This document shows, one piece after another, positions 17,976 through 26,956 of a DNA stretch of 64,000 bases. The translations under genes were made by a program, and so were the position numbers. Source of the DNA: Candidatus Obscuribacter sp. (GTDB lineage: Bacteria > Cyanobacteriota > Vampirovibrionia > Obscuribacterales > Obscuribacteraceae); the NCBI GenBank assembly GCA_016712465.1, contig JADJQZ010000001.1:5828001-5892000 (forward strand), in the 5' to 3' direction. Every line of letters begins with the position of its first letter. Within the stretch, counting starts at the first letter, position 1. Under the pieces are notes generated by a model, which was not told the origin of the DNA, made no database searches, and was given only the letters and a program-made list of their open reading frames with translations.

Positions 17976-18347
17976 TTGAATATCCCAAAGAAAACTCTAT
18001 CAATCTACTTGATTGCCGCCCTCTTTCTGTTTGCGGGAGTGAATCACTTCACTCAGCCGGCACTGTTTCTCAAAGCCATGCCCCCCTGGCTGCCCTGGCA
18101 TTTACCCCTGGTTCACATCAGCGGTGTCTTTGAAATTCTCGGCGCCATCGGTATGCTGGTCACAAAGAGCAGACCTTATGCCGCCTACGGCCTGGTGCTT
18201 CTCCTCATCGCCGTCTTTCCGGCCAACCTGCATATGGCCCTCAACCCAAATACCTTTCCAACCATACCGGTGGCTCTACTCTACTGCCGCCTACCCCTGC
18301 AACTGCTCTTGATTGCCTGGGTCTATCGAACCGGAAAGGCAAACTAA
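17976..18347 (+). CDS. DoxX-like small membrane protein
   Basis: About 123 residues with four membrane helices, from a TTG at 17976. The reading extends up to 17883 but the extra residues have no membrane or signal character and would precede the candidate promoter. The first helix (YLIAALFLFAGVNHF) contains the GxxHF-type motif of DoxX/DUF4267-like proteins. Next are PALFLKAMPPWLPW, HISGVFEILGAIGML and AYGLVLLLIAVFPANLHM, a helix with the ANLHMA motif common to this family. The last helix is PLQLLLIAWVY. DoxX-type proteins are small quinone-linked or redox-associated membrane proteins, but the exact role is unclear. It overlaps none of its neighbours; a convergent gene ends 1 nt later. Confidence 0.8.
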   Translation: MNIPKKTLSIYLIAALFLFAGVNHFTQPALFLKAMPPWLPWHLPLVHISGVFEILGAIGMLVTKSRPYAAYGLVLLLIAVFPANLHMALNPNTFPTIPVALLYCRLPLQLLLIAWVYRTGKAN

Positions 18348-18348
18348 T

Positions 18349-19650
18349 TTACTTGCCCTGCAATTTCAACTGCACGGCCCGTCCCAGAGATCCGGCTCCG
18401 GCAGCGAAGTTGCCGTTGCGAGCATAGGAGTCGGCAAGAAAGAAGGCCACGGCCGGATTGTCCGGGAAACGCTTCTTAAGTGCTTCCAATTGCCGGAGCG
18501 CCGCCTCATTGTTACCGTCATACTCTTCATTGACATGCACGCGGTAAGTTGCCGCCCAGGCATTAGTCGGTTCTCGTTTGATCACCTGATCGAGCTGATT
18601 GATGCTTTTCTGATAGTACTGCTTAATCTGCGGTATAGCCCAGGTCGGAGCGCCCTCGAGCGCCCCCGGAATATGAGGAACGGCACCTACCGGCGGCTTT
18701 GTACCGGTGAGAGCGGAAGCAAGAATGGTGGCACCACTAAGCAAGTTATCACCCAGATGGCTTTTCTTGCGGTACATCTGCGGCATTATCGGTTGCTTAG
18801 CTATACTCTCTTGCTTGCGAGCCTGCTCCCCCAATAAATAAGCCTGCATATAATAAGCCCAACTGAGACCATAGCGCACGCAGGAATTATTTGGATCGGC
18901 ATCCAGAGACTGTTCATACTGCGAAACGGCGCGATTGAAATAGTTTGGATCGCCCGTGGCTCTAGCCAGATTGCGCGCACGTCGCACTTCCTTCAAGGCC
19001 GCTTCCACCTGGCTGGAGCGCGTCAGAGCTACGGCGTGAATGAAGGCCGCCTCAGCGCTATCGGGAAACTCGGAAGCCTGACTGGCCGCCAGCGAAAGAT
19101 CGCAGGTGGGGTTGAGAGCAGTCTCGCCGGCCGTGCCACTGAGTATGATACCAGGGCGCCAGATCACTTTTCCTTCACCGCCGGAAGAGCCGCTGGATGA
19201 CCCCTGTAAAGGCGTCGAAGTAGCGGGCTCAGAATTAGTATGGGTGTCGAAGGAAGGAACTTGCACCCCTGCCGGTACGGACGGAGAGAGCGGAGCAGCA
19301 GTATCCGGTGTTACCGAGCCGGGAGAGACAGGTGGCTGAGGAGTGGAGGAAGATTCTGCGCCTGGACGTTTCAAGCGGAAACGGGCCCCACTTGCCCTGG
19401 TTGGCGACTGCCCTTGCGACTCTGCCTCTTGCTGCACGAAACCCTGCTGGACGGCATCTTGCTGGGCCACTAAAGGCGGGTTGCCATAGTTTTGCCGGCA
19501 CCGCCCCTCATTCCGCATGAATGGCGACCAATCAGCCGCACCGGCACCCCCATCTACGGGAGCGCGCGCCCACGCCATACAAGAACTAGATATGAAACCC
19601 GCCAGAGCCAGACTGACAGACAAGCCCTTAAATCCGGTATGAGCAGACAT
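18349..19650 (-). CDS. Secreted TPR protein with a Pro/Ser-rich N-terminal region
   Basis: 433 residues from the ATG at 19650 (GAGG 5 nt upstream). Signal peptide: KGLSVSLALAGFISSSCMAWARA. Residues about 30-170 are low-complexity, rich in Gln, Pro, Ser and Thr. Residues about 190-430 form TPR repeats, for example QASEFPDSAEAAFIHAVALTRSSQVEAALKEV, QYEQSLDADPNNSCVRYGLSWA and KSINQLDQVIKREPTNAWAATY. The order suggests a flexible tether carrying a protein-binding superhelix in the envelope. No partner can be named. It converges with the DoxX-like gene. Confidence 0.8.
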   Translation of the reverse strand: MSAHTGFKGLSVSLALAGFISSSCMAWARAPVDGGAGAADWSPFMRNEGRCRQNYGNPPLVAQQDAVQQGFVQQEAESQGQSPTRASGARFRLKRPGAESSSTPQPPVSPGSVTPDTAAPLSPSVPAGVQVPSFDTHTNSEPATSTPLQGSSSGSSGGEGKVIWRPGIILSGTAGETALNPTCDLSLAASQASEFPDSAEAAFIHAVALTRSSQVEAALKEVRRARNLARATGDPNYFNRAVSQYEQSLDADPNNSCVRYGLSWAYYMQAYLLGEQARKQESIAKQPIMPQMYRKKSHLGDNLLSGATILASALTGTKPPVGAVPHIPGALEGAPTWAIPQIKQYYQKSINQLDQVIKREPTNAWAATYRVHVNEEYDGNNEAALRQLEALKKRFPDNPAVAFFLADSYARNGNFAAGAGSLGRAVQLKLQGK

Positions 19651-19825
19651 CTGCACCTCATATAAAAGTCAAACTTTCGGACTTGCAAGAATTATAAATG
19701 GAATATTCACCTCTCGCCCGAAACAATAACCAAACTGTTGCGACTGTCGCCTCCCCTTCATAAGGGCTTTGTATGCTTTCAGTGTGATGTGCGAGAAAAC
19801 AAATGGCGAAATCAAGGAGATTATC

Positions 19826-20251
19826 ATGAAAAGAGCCCTGACACTATTAGTAGCCGCCCTCTGCCTGGGCGCCAACGCCTACCCGGCTCAAGCCGGCGAC
19901 TACGGCAAAAAGACAGCCTCCACCGATAGCAGCGAGTTTCTCAGAGAAACCGCAATGTTGCCGGTAAAAGTAATGGCCGTCGGCACCGCGCTGGCAATCG
20001 GTACGCCTATAGCAGTACTCCGCTGCGAAGGTAACAAGCTCGGACAATATACGGAAGCCCTGAGCGATGAAGCCACCAAAAGCGGAGGCTCAGCCGTCCT
20101 CATGCTGGCCAGTCTGCCCGGGCAAACTCTCAACCTTCTGGCCGGAGTAGGAGAAGGCTTAGTGGCCGGCTCCACCAACGCCGTGGAAGGCTGGCATGAC
20201 CCTTTCAGCGACAAGTCATTCAGCCTGGACGAACTCAACTCCGAAAAGTAG
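19826..20251 (+). CDS. Small secreted protein
   Basis: 141 residues. The start is the ATG at 19826, with AAGGAG 6 nt upstream and an immediate signal peptide (KRALTLLVAALCLGANAYPAQAG). The mature part has a hydrophobic segment (LPVKVMAVGTALAIGTPIAVL) that may anchor it or pass once through the membrane, then a Gly/Ala-rich amphipathic stretch (LLAGVGEGLVAGS). No known domain. It stands alone, with a strong hairpin downstream at 20270-20313. Confidence 0.72.
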   Translation: MKRALTLLVAALCLGANAYPAQAGDYGKKTASTDSSEFLRETAMLPVKVMAVGTALAIGTPIAVLRCEGNKLGQYTEALSDEATKSGGSAVLMLASLPGQTLNLLAGVGEGLVAGSTNAVEGWHDPFSDKSFSLDELNSEK

Positions 20252-20619
20252 AAAGCACTGACAAAAGATCGCAAAGGTGACTGCTTCTCGTCGTAGCGGC
20301 AGTCGCCTTTGTGACTGAAGAAATCAACATCCAAAACCTCGACCTGCCCCTTCGCCTAGAACAAGCGAGAATGTAACAATAGTGATTTGAACAAATATTA
20401 CATCTGCATTTCGGGACTTTCTCAATTCCAGAATGCTGTCCTAGAGCCGGTTTTCGCTGTCACACAGATTTAAGCTTCAGCGTTACATGAGTTTAGCGCT
20501 TTTCGAAAACTTCCTTGAAACACAGATGCGCACCGGCAAGCTATTCGCATCGCAAGCTCCCGAGATCGGCTCGGACTGCCGCTTAGCTCGCTGCCGCAGC
20601 GCAAACCGCCGAGAGCAAT
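20252..20619. other. Gene-free stretch, 368 nt
   Basis: No supported gene. It holds the hairpin at 20270-20313 and otherwise plain sequence between two convergent secreted-protein genes. Confidence 0.5.
20270..20313 (+). terminator. 15-bp stem-loop downstream of the small secreted-protein gene
   Basis: CGCAAAGGTGACTGC (20270-20284) pairs with GCAGTCGCCTTTGTG (20299-20313), with two G-U pairs and a 14-nt loop. It begins 19 nt after the stop codon. There is no T-run afterwards, so it may be a processing or stability hairpin, not a classic Rho-independent terminator. Confidence 0.45.
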
Positions 20620-21315
20620 TTATGGCTTCTTCTTAAAACTATAGTCGACCAGTTCGGTACCGATTACAATACCGTTATTCTCGGTTTTAGTCTTAATCAG
20701 CCCCACACCAGGCGCATACCAGTATGTCTTCACCACATGGGCCGGTCCCTGTTGCACGTCGGAGACTACTCGCATGGCGCGAAACTTTCCGGCCGGCACC
20801 TCTACATCTTCTTCTGCTTCTACTCTTGATTGATCATTAATAGAAACATCCATCAAGCCCTTACCCTGCCATGACCACTTATCACCCACAAGCAAAGGAT
20901 TGTGCAGAATGCAATAAGGCGGTTCGTAGCTGATTCGCAACTTGGCGTTGTCGCCGTAATATTCTTTCAGCCTAAGAACCGCACTTTTCTCTTTTACATA
21001 CCAGTCGTGGACGACCTGCTGACCACAGGTATCCAACTGATAGATAATTCGCCCATCAGGCTGCTTCTCAATACCCACGACTTTTAAGGTAAAGTCGATG
21101 CTGTTACCGCCGGAATTACCCTTGAACTTCCACCAGTAAGTATCGGCCAGGGGGTAATAATCAGGCGGCACCACTTTCTTGCTAGCCGCGCTGGAACTGT
21201 TGCTCTTCTTGACCGGGGCCCCGGCAATAGCAGGACAATCCGAAAACGGCGATGAGATCAGGGCACCTAGCAGCGCTACCGAAACAGCGACAACCGCGTA
21301 ATTGTTCTTTACCAA
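20620..21315 (-). CDS. Secreted hypothetical protein, DUF3108-like in style
   Basis: 231 residues from a TTG start; upstream ribosome site is weak. Signal peptide: YAVVAVSVALLGALI, cleavage near AIAGA. A Ser/Lys linker follows. The mature domain is beta-rich with paired features: YWWKFKGNSGG at the start, VPAGKFRAMRV and TYWYAPGVGLIKTKTE near the end. Those last two segments, in that order, are typical of a large group of secreted beta proteins (DUF3108-like) in which the final strands report a converted, water-exposed sheet. No catalytic residue is evident. Likely periplasmic. Confidence 0.7.
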   Translation of the reverse strand: MVKNNYAVVAVSVALLGALISSPFSDCPAIAGAPVKKSNSSSAASKKVVPPDYYPLADTYWWKFKGNSGGNSIDFTLKVVGIEKQPDGRIIYQLDTCGQQVVHDWYVKEKSAVLRLKEYYGDNAKLRISYEPPYCILHNPLLVGDKWSWQGKGLMDVSINDQSRVEAEEDVEVPAGKFRAMRVVSDVQQGPAHVVKTYWYAPGVGLIKTKTENNGIVIGTELVDYSFKKKP

Positions 21316-21663
21316 AGTTATTAGACCCGCACACTGGGAATTACAGGCTCAATTTTAACGCCCATCAGTCTTAATAACGGTTCAATTGCAAAATTTTCCA
21401 GAAAAGATCGTTACCGCATTGTTTTTTTAGGGCTTACTCCTCATACAGCGTTCCGATCCCTCCACTACTAAATACATAAAACCTGATACTTAAACAATGA
21501 GTCGTCTTCGCAGGCTCGTTCGTCATTTCGCAAAAGTACAGGTATGGGCGCAAGCCCTGGAGCGCTTTCCACTGCGGCTTTGCCTGAGGCTACCTCAGGT
21601 CTTGATTTGACGACCAATCCGAGTTCCCCTTCTGGGAATATTCGGTCTGCGAGGAGTACTATC
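21316..21663. other. Divergent intergenic region, 348 nt, with a small hairpin
   Basis: Contains a 7-bp stem (CCTGAGG at 21583-21589 with CCTCAGG at 21593-21599) in what would be the leader of the GH5 gene. No confident promoter. A basic 37-codon reading frame (21497-21610) lies inside but has no ribosome site. Confidence 0.35.
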
Positions 21664-23262
21664 ATGTCGAAGAAACCTTTTACCTGGCGCAAGCCAGTGT
21701 CTCGTCTCGCCCGCACCATTATATGCGGAATCACAGCGGCCGGCCTGGCCCTCTCGTCTCTACCACCTGCCATCGCCGGTAATGGCGGCATGGGACTGCA
21801 GGGTGTGAACATATCCGGCGGCGAGTTCAATGGTCAGATGGTTCCAGGGGTATACAACACCAACTATGTCTATCCTTCGGTGAGCGAACTGGATTACTTC
21901 CGCTCCAAAGGGCTGACCTGCGTGCGCGTGCCTTTCTCGTGGGAGAGAATGCAACCTAATGCCAACGGACCTCTGGATCTGACCGAACTGGGCAGACTTG
22001 ACGCCGTCATATATAATGCCACCGCCCGTGGTCTCTATACAATTATCGACCCTCACAATTACGGCGCCTACAAAAACGTCACCGTCGGCGTACCGGGCGG
22101 ACACCCGAACTCTATGTTCGCCAACTTCTGGGCCCAACTTGCCTACCACTATAAAAACAATCCCAAGGTAGTGTTCGGCTTGATGAACGAACCGATAGGC
22201 TCCAGCATGACGGCCGCCACCTGGCGGGCCTCATCACAAGCAGCCATCGATGGCATCAGAGCTCAGGGTGCCACCAATTTGATTCTGGTGCCGGCCACCT
22301 ACTGGATGCACCCTGTTAACTACTTGCAGCTGAATGCGCAGGAAATGATCAAGATCACCGACTCCGGCAATAATTTTGCCTTCGACGTACACCAGTACCT
22401 CGACTATGACGGCTCCGGCACTCACACCGACTACCTCTCAGCCACTGATGCCGTAGGCACCCTGAGCGGTTTCACGGCCTGGCTGGAAGCCAATAACCGC
22501 ACCGCCTTCCTCTCCGAAATAGGCGTCACCAAAGACGCCGGCGCCTGTGCCTCGCTTTCGGCCATGCTGCGTTACATGCATGCCCACTCCAGCGCCTGGA
22601 CCGGCTATGCCTACTGGACAGCAGGCTCCTGGTATCCGCAGAACTACATCTTCAACATAAATCCCATTAACGGCCAGGATCAACCGCAAATGGCCGTGCT
22701 GGTAGCCAACCTGGGCAGCACCTCGCCGCCCCCGACTCCCACTCCCACTCCTACTCCCACTCCCACTCCCACTCCCACTCCTACTCCTACCCCTACTCCT
22801 ACCCCTAGTCCTACTCCAACTCCTACTCCTACTCCCACCCCTACTCCGACCCCGACCCCTACTCCTAACCCCACCCCGACTCCTACTCCCACCCCAACTC
22901 CTACTCCGACACCAACTCCTACCCCCAACCCCACTCCGACCCCGACCCCTACTCCTAACCCCACCCCGACTCCCACCCCTAATCCCAATCCGGGTCCCAA
23001 CGCCCAAGATCAAGCCAATCAACAGGCCGTACAACGGATGAGAGAAGAAGTGGAAGCCCAGCGCCGAGCCATCGAACTAGACCGCCAGCGCATCGAACAA
23101 GAACGTCAAGCTATCAGACAGCAAGCCCAGCAGAACACCGGCGACAATGCACCGGATGTACAGCGCAGCCGCGAAATTGTCAGACAGCAGCGTCTTGAAA
23201 TCGAGAGACAGCGCGAAGCAATCAGGCTCCAACGCGAAGCGATTCGCCAGCAACGCAAATAG
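21664..23262 (+). CDS. GH5 endoglucanase-type enzyme with Pro/Thr linker and coiled-coil tail
   Basis: Secreted glycoside hydrolase, probably a beta-1,4-glucanase. Start ATG 21664 has GAGGAG 7 nt upstream; the reading to 21544 is not used. Signal peptide ends near PPAIAG (residue 36). The GH5 barrel covers about 40-345: RVPFSWERMQ, IIDPHNYG, the acid/base Glu176 in LMNEP, FDVHQYLDYD and the nucleophile Glu285 in LSEIG, all in family order. Residues about 356-445 are a Pro/Thr linker made of PT repeats. Residues 446-532 are a charged coiled coil rich in Gln, Glu and Arg (for example EEVEAQRRAIELDRQRIEQE). The coiled coil is unusual for a GH5 enzyme and could tether it. The TadG-like gene follows 10 nt later. 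Confidence 0.93.
   Translation: MSKKPFTWRKPVSRLARTIICGITAAGLALSSLPPAIAGNGGMGLQGVNISGGEFNGQMVPGVYNTNYVYPSVSELDYFRSKGLTCVRVPFSWERMQPNANGPLDLTELGRLDAVIYNATARGLYTIIDPHNYGAYKNVTVGVPGGHPNSMFANFWAQLAYHYKNNPKVVFGLMNEPIGSSMTAATWRASSQAAIDGIRAQGATNLILVPATYWMHPVNYLQLNAQEMIKITDSGNNFAFDVHQYLDYDGSGTHTDYLSATDAVGTLSGFTAWLEANNRTAFLSEIGVTKDAGACASLSAMLRYMHAHSSAWTGYAYWTAGSWYPQNYIFNINPINGQDQPQMAVLVANLGSTSPPPTPTPTPTPTPTPTPTPTPTPTPTPSPTPTPTPTPTPTPTPTPTPNPTPTPTPTPTPTPTPTPTPNPTPTPTPTPNPTPTPTPNPNPGPNAQDQANQQAVQRMREEVEAQRRAIELDRQRIEQERQAIRQQAQQNTGDNAPDVQRSREIVRQQRLEIERQREAIRLQREAIRQQRK
22729..22995 (+). repeat. Pro-Thr codon repeat in the GH5 linker
   Basis: About 265 nt of tandem CC(N)AC(N) units encoding a PT-rich linker with occasional Asn/Ser. 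A slippage-prone tract, so linker length may vary between strains. Confidence 0.9.
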
Positions 23263-23272
23263 GGAGGTCGCC

Positions 23273-25009
23273 ATGAAAGGACGGTACCGTGCGGCTAACG
23301 GCAACATCATGCTCTTGACCGTAGCCATAGCCTGCTTTGTGATTCTACCGACGATTATGACCACGAGTCAGATTGCGCTCTATTACATAGACAGAACCCG
23401 CTCGCAGAACTGCGTGGAAGCAGCCTGCTTGCTGGCTGCCAATGACCTGTCGCGCATCTTCATCGATGATCCGCATTTCGGCTTTGTTTCGCTCAGCAAC
23501 TATCCACCAGTAGGTAAGGCCACCGCCGCCGAGGACGGGGAGCCCTTACCGGTGATCGGCATCAACACGCTTGTGGGCACGGTCCGTCAGAACACAATTG
23601 TTGCCGAAGAACTCGGCAACCACTACATGGCCAGACTGGCAGAGGAGGACAGAACAAACCTGGACGAGACCATTAAGAAACTGAACGGGGCCCTCTCCAG
23701 GGCCCTGGAGGAGGACAAGAATGTCGGCCTGGAGGACATTCACGGTAACAAAATAGATCCCATGAAAGACGTCAAAGCCCTCTTGCAAGCGACCCTGCCC
23801 GACAATCTCACAGTCGAATCCGTGGAAATGGAAACAGGCTGGCTGCAAGAGGGCACGGAATCCACCCAGGATATCCCCAAACCCTATCACCTGGCCCGGG
23901 TCAAACCGGAACAGATACATAAGGGCAAGTACAAACCATTCATAAATATCCCTGCCGGTCGCCACTCTTTCACCTTTGCCGGTCTGGCGGAAAACTCCAG
24001 TCAGGTCAATCCTGTTCTCTTCCAAGAGCAAGACAAGAAGCACATTTGCTCAATTGTTCGCCTCAAGTGCGTGGTTTCTCTGAAGAACATGGAGAATTCC
24101 TTTCTCTCTTTCGGTCTGGGCGAAAAGCCTAAAATCACCTGCGTCGCCTGCTGTCAACCCTTCTGCCTGCCTGATATCGGTCCGAAAGGGGCCATGACAC
24201 TGCGCTTCACCAGTGGTCCGGTGCCGGGTCTATCCTCATGGAAGGAATTCCTGGCTTACGGCAATTTTCAGAACAGTCAAATCAACGACTTCGAAGTGGT
24301 AGACGGTGACTACCCAAGCGATCCGGAAGCACGCATGGTGGAAAAACCCAAAGATCTCACTCGCACAGCCGAACAGCAATTTGCGGAAAATCTCTACTAC
24401 TGGCTGCGCAATGGTCACACAAGACCTAATATCGATGCTGTTCTCTCGTTTATCGAAGAACCGTTTCGTGTCAATGCCAATCAAATCTTCACTTACGAAT
24501 TCGGCACCGACGGCAGTATCTCCCGGCGCATACTGGCAAAAGATCCTTTTCCTGTGGGTGTAACATCCCATTCCCAGTCACAATGCATGGTCTCCACCCA
24601 GTTGCACACAGGCGTCACGCCGGTAATCATCTTCCGAAATGATGTCAAAGCACTGGGCACCCAATCCGGCGGCAAGCATGCCGGACAGCCTCTGAACGGC
24701 TTTCCCCTCAACTGGTGCGAAATACCGGAATACGGCGGCGACGAACATCTGGCCCGGGGTCTCGGGAAGGGGCGCCTGGGCACACATCTAACTCTCTTTG
24801 ACCCCTTCAGTGATGCGCCTGCCGATGAAACCACGCCCGGCTACGGACTCTTTCGCTCCTTCGACGGCAAGGAAATTCAACTGCAGCCTAGAAAGAGCTT
24901 CTACAGCGGCGGACTGGCCCTAGATATAGAGATAGGCGGCTTCCGTCCGACCACACAAGATCTCGATGTAGAGCGGATGATGAGAGTGGCAGGACGCAGG
25001 GAAATTTAG
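23273..25009 (+). CDS. TadE/TadG-like pilus-type membrane protein
   Basis: 578 residues from the ATG at 23273, with GGGAGG immediately upstream and the GH5 stop 10 nt before, so the two are co-transcribed. The N-terminus has the TadG pattern: a short basic leader with Asn-Gly (RYRAANGNIMLLTVAIACF) followed by one membrane helix (about 14-36) and then an alpha/beta region starting IDRTRSQNCVEAACLLAANDL. The remainder is a large extracytoplasmic domain with many Cys (CSIVRLKCVV, ITCVACCQPFC). Pairing with a secreted glucanase suggests a surface-associated role. The Tad-like assignment rests on the N-terminal pattern only; the rest is not recognised. Confidence 0.65.
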   Translation: MKGRYRAANGNIMLLTVAIACFVILPTIMTTSQIALYYIDRTRSQNCVEAACLLAANDLSRIFIDDPHFGFVSLSNYPPVGKATAAEDGEPLPVIGINTLVGTVRQNTIVAEELGNHYMARLAEEDRTNLDETIKKLNGALSRALEEDKNVGLEDIHGNKIDPMKDVKALLQATLPDNLTVESVEMETGWLQEGTESTQDIPKPYHLARVKPEQIHKGKYKPFINIPAGRHSFTFAGLAENSSQVNPVLFQEQDKKHICSIVRLKCVVSLKNMENSFLSFGLGEKPKITCVACCQPFCLPDIGPKGAMTLRFTSGPVPGLSSWKEFLAYGNFQNSQINDFEVVDGDYPSDPEARMVEKPKDLTRTAEQQFAENLYYWLRNGHTRPNIDAVLSFIEEPFRVNANQIFTYEFGTDGSISRRILAKDPFPVGVTSHSQSQCMVSTQLHTGVTPVIIFRNDVKALGTQSGGKHAGQPLNGFPLNWCEIPEYGGDEHLARGLGKGRLGTHLTLFDPFSDAPADETTPGYGLFRSFDGKEIQLQPRKSFYSGGLALDIEIGGFRPTTQDLDVERMMRVAGRREI

Positions 25010-25671
25010 GCGGTTCTTGCTGCAAGATCCTTTTCAAGACGCCCTAGAAGCTCGCTGTAACTGGCGAACATAAAGTCAGGGCCGCTAGCCTCAATATGAG
25101 AGGGATCATGGAAGCGTTTGTGATCATCGGCAAAATATATTGCCGTAGTTACGCCCGCCGCTTTGCCGGCTTTCACATCCACTACATAGTCACCAATGAA
25201 AAGTGTCTTTTCCGCTTGCGCGCCAAGTTCTGCAAGCGCTTTTAGCACCGGCTCCGGATGAGGTTTAAGATTGACGACATCATCAGCGGTGACAACAGAG
25301 TTAAAGTAGGAAGCCAGATCAAGCACTTCAAAAGCACGCTCGATCACAGGTTTCTCAGAAGAGGTGACCAGGGCCAGGGGCAAATTCCGCTCCCGGCAAA
25401 AGTCGAGCACTTCTCTTGCACCAGGAACCAGAGCAGCCGAATCGTAGTGCATAACAATCTTATGCTGCACCAACTGCCAGAAGGTCTTGTGAGACTCAAT
25501 GCCGAAAGCCTCCGCCACCAGAGAATCGTCTTTGTAAAAACAACCCTCGATGATCTCTTGCTCCGAAACCTCGTGCCCCAACTCGGTAAATGCATGCTTA
25601 AATCCGCTCAACCAGTAGTCGAGACTGGGTACCAGGGTACCGTCAAAATCGAAGAGAACGGCCTCAAACAT
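25006..25671 (-). CDS. HAD-family phosphatase (phosphoglycolate-phosphatase-like)
   Basis: 221 residues, cytoplasmic. Motif I DFDGTLVPS near residues 8-12 (nucleophile and acid Asp), cap domain of the subfamily I type between about 15 and 85, motif II LALVTSSEKP (Ser/Thr), motif III Lys in the region VNLKPHPEPV, and motif IV GDYVVDVKAG (two Asp). This order is the phosphoglycolate phosphatase/beta-phosphoglucomutase type. The start ATG has AAGGATA just upstream. The 3' end overlaps the convergent TadG-like gene by 4 nt. The substrate is not determined. Confidence 0.88.
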   Translation of the reverse strand: MFEAVLFDFDGTLVPSLDYWLSGFKHAFTELGHEVSEQEIIEGCFYKDDSLVAEAFGIESHKTFWQLVQHKIVMHYDSAALVPGAREVLDFCRERNLPLALVTSSEKPVIERAFEVLDLASYFNSVVTADDVVNLKPHPEPVLKALAELGAQAEKTLFIGDYVVDVKAGKAAGVTTAIYFADDHKRFHDPSHIEASGPDFMFASYSELLGRLEKDLAARTA

Positions 25672-25973
25672 TATCCTTACTACCTTTCAATGGAAACAGC
25701 CTTCACGGCACACCTGCTTGGCTTCCGTCAGTTTAACATCAGCCCACACAGAACTAGCTTTCGGGTCAAACATTAAAAGCTCCAGGGGTAATTCCAGGTT
25801 CAGGCTTAAAAGCCTCCTGCCGGGGGCATATAGAGTGAGTGCCCCGCCACCTCGACCAGGGGCCAGCCCGCCACCCCGCCCTGAGGGCCAGCCTGCCACC
25901 CCGCCCTAACAGGGTCGGCCCGCCCTGTGCTCACAGGACCACGGACACCTGAATTTACGAGGCTTTTCCAGCT
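25672..25973. other. Divergent GC-rich intergenic region, 302 nt
   Basis: Holds the 25-bp repeat described next and a short perfect hairpin (AGGCTT at 25802, AAGCCT at 25810). No promoter hexamers were convincing. Confidence 0.4.
25860..25907 (+). repeat. 25-bp tandem repeat, two copies
   Basis: GGGCCAGCCCGCCACCCCGC...CT (25860-25882) is repeated at 25885-25907 with one change in 23 positions (period 25). A shorter related CCGCCCTGT-type piece follows at about 25917-25927. Confidence 0.75.
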
Positions 25974-26744
25974 ATGGATCATTCGCAAAAACCTGACGAC
26001 CTGCCCAAACAGCTCGTCGAAGATGTCGCGTCGGGTGGGGACGGCTCAGCCTTTAAAGAACAAATTAGCAGCATGTCAAATGCGGAGAGGCTGAAGCTTG
26101 TACAAGACTTGAACAGCTCTGTTCTCGACGCCAACATCGCTAATCCCGGCAATCGCATCATTCTCGATGTCAGACTCGACAACAAGGACGGCAATGTAAA
26201 AGACATAGATCTGGTGCGCCAGGCACCACCAAACAGCGATGGGCAGAAGCTCAACCGTATCGACCTATACGACAGTGGCGATGCGGCTGGCCAAGATGCC
26301 GATGAGAAGCAGCGCCTCGACGCCGTCACGGCCCCTTACGAGCAGCTCTACTATGGCACAATTGCCAACATGACCAGACAAGAAGACCTGATAGGCAACT
26401 ACGGTAGCCAACAAGAACGCGAATCTTTCAAGAACATGACCCTCGGCAATACGGTTGATCGCATGCTGCAAGATGTGAAAGACCCAGAGGAGAGAGAAAA
26501 ACTGAGAGCAAATATGCTCCACAACATAGATAAAATCCCCGATGGGCAGACCACGGCCCTGACCAGGCCCATGGATGACCTCGATTCGCTGGAAAGCCGC
26601 CATGAGAAGGAACCGCCCCGAGATGTACAGCAGAGGATAGAAGCAAACATTAAACTCGGATCTCAACTGGACAGGGAATTGTCGAGGCGCGCGCCTTATC
26701 TTTTCCCGTCGGATGATGCATTATGGCCGACGGAAGAGGAATAG
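25974..26744 (+). CDS. Acidic hypothetical protein
   Basis: 256 residues from the ATG at 25974 (weak ACGAGG site). No signal peptide or membrane helix. Composition is rich in Asp, Glu, Asn and Gln. A helical core (PYEQLYYGTIANMTRQEDLIGNYG) and a repeated-looking Lys/Glu helix end (DVKDPEEREKLRANMLHNIDKI) suggest a mostly helical protein. I do not recognise a family. Its N-terminal style (polar, Lys/Asp-rich, no leader) matches other leaderless genes in this window (28995, 44752, 50954). Confidence 0.6.
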   Translation: MDHSQKPDDLPKQLVEDVASGGDGSAFKEQISSMSNAERLKLVQDLNSSVLDANIANPGNRIILDVRLDNKDGNVKDIDLVRQAPPNSDGQKLNRIDLYDSGDAAGQDADEKQRLDAVTAPYEQLYYGTIANMTRQEDLIGNYGSQQERESFKNMTLGNTVDRMLQDVKDPEEREKLRANMLHNIDKIPDGQTTALTRPMDDLDSLESRHEKEPPRDVQQRIEANIKLGSQLDRELSRRAPYLFPSDDALWPTEEE

Positions 26745-26956
26745 TAGCCAGGCTTCCGTGTCTAAAAAGCCGGTCCGCTTTTGCCAAAATTTTATGAAAG
26801 ACTACAAAAGAATATACGAGACATAGTAGACTGCTATGGGCGTCTCATTCGGGCGCCTCTCTCGACTTGGCACAAGTTTGAGGGCCGGGTTGCTCCGTTT
26901 TACACGTGGAAATCACAGGGCACCGGAATTTACAAGGAGCCGCGGAGCAGCGTTCT
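26745..26956. other. Intergenic region with a weak hairpin
   Basis: AAAAGC (26765-26770) pairs with GCTTTT (26777-26782) just after the gene at 25974. Weak stem; possible terminator, not certain. Confidence 0.25.

Noticed and set aside
21497..21610. 37-codon basic frame upstream of the GH5 gene
   Set aside because: It could be a leader peptide, but there is no ribosome site and the base composition is ordinary.
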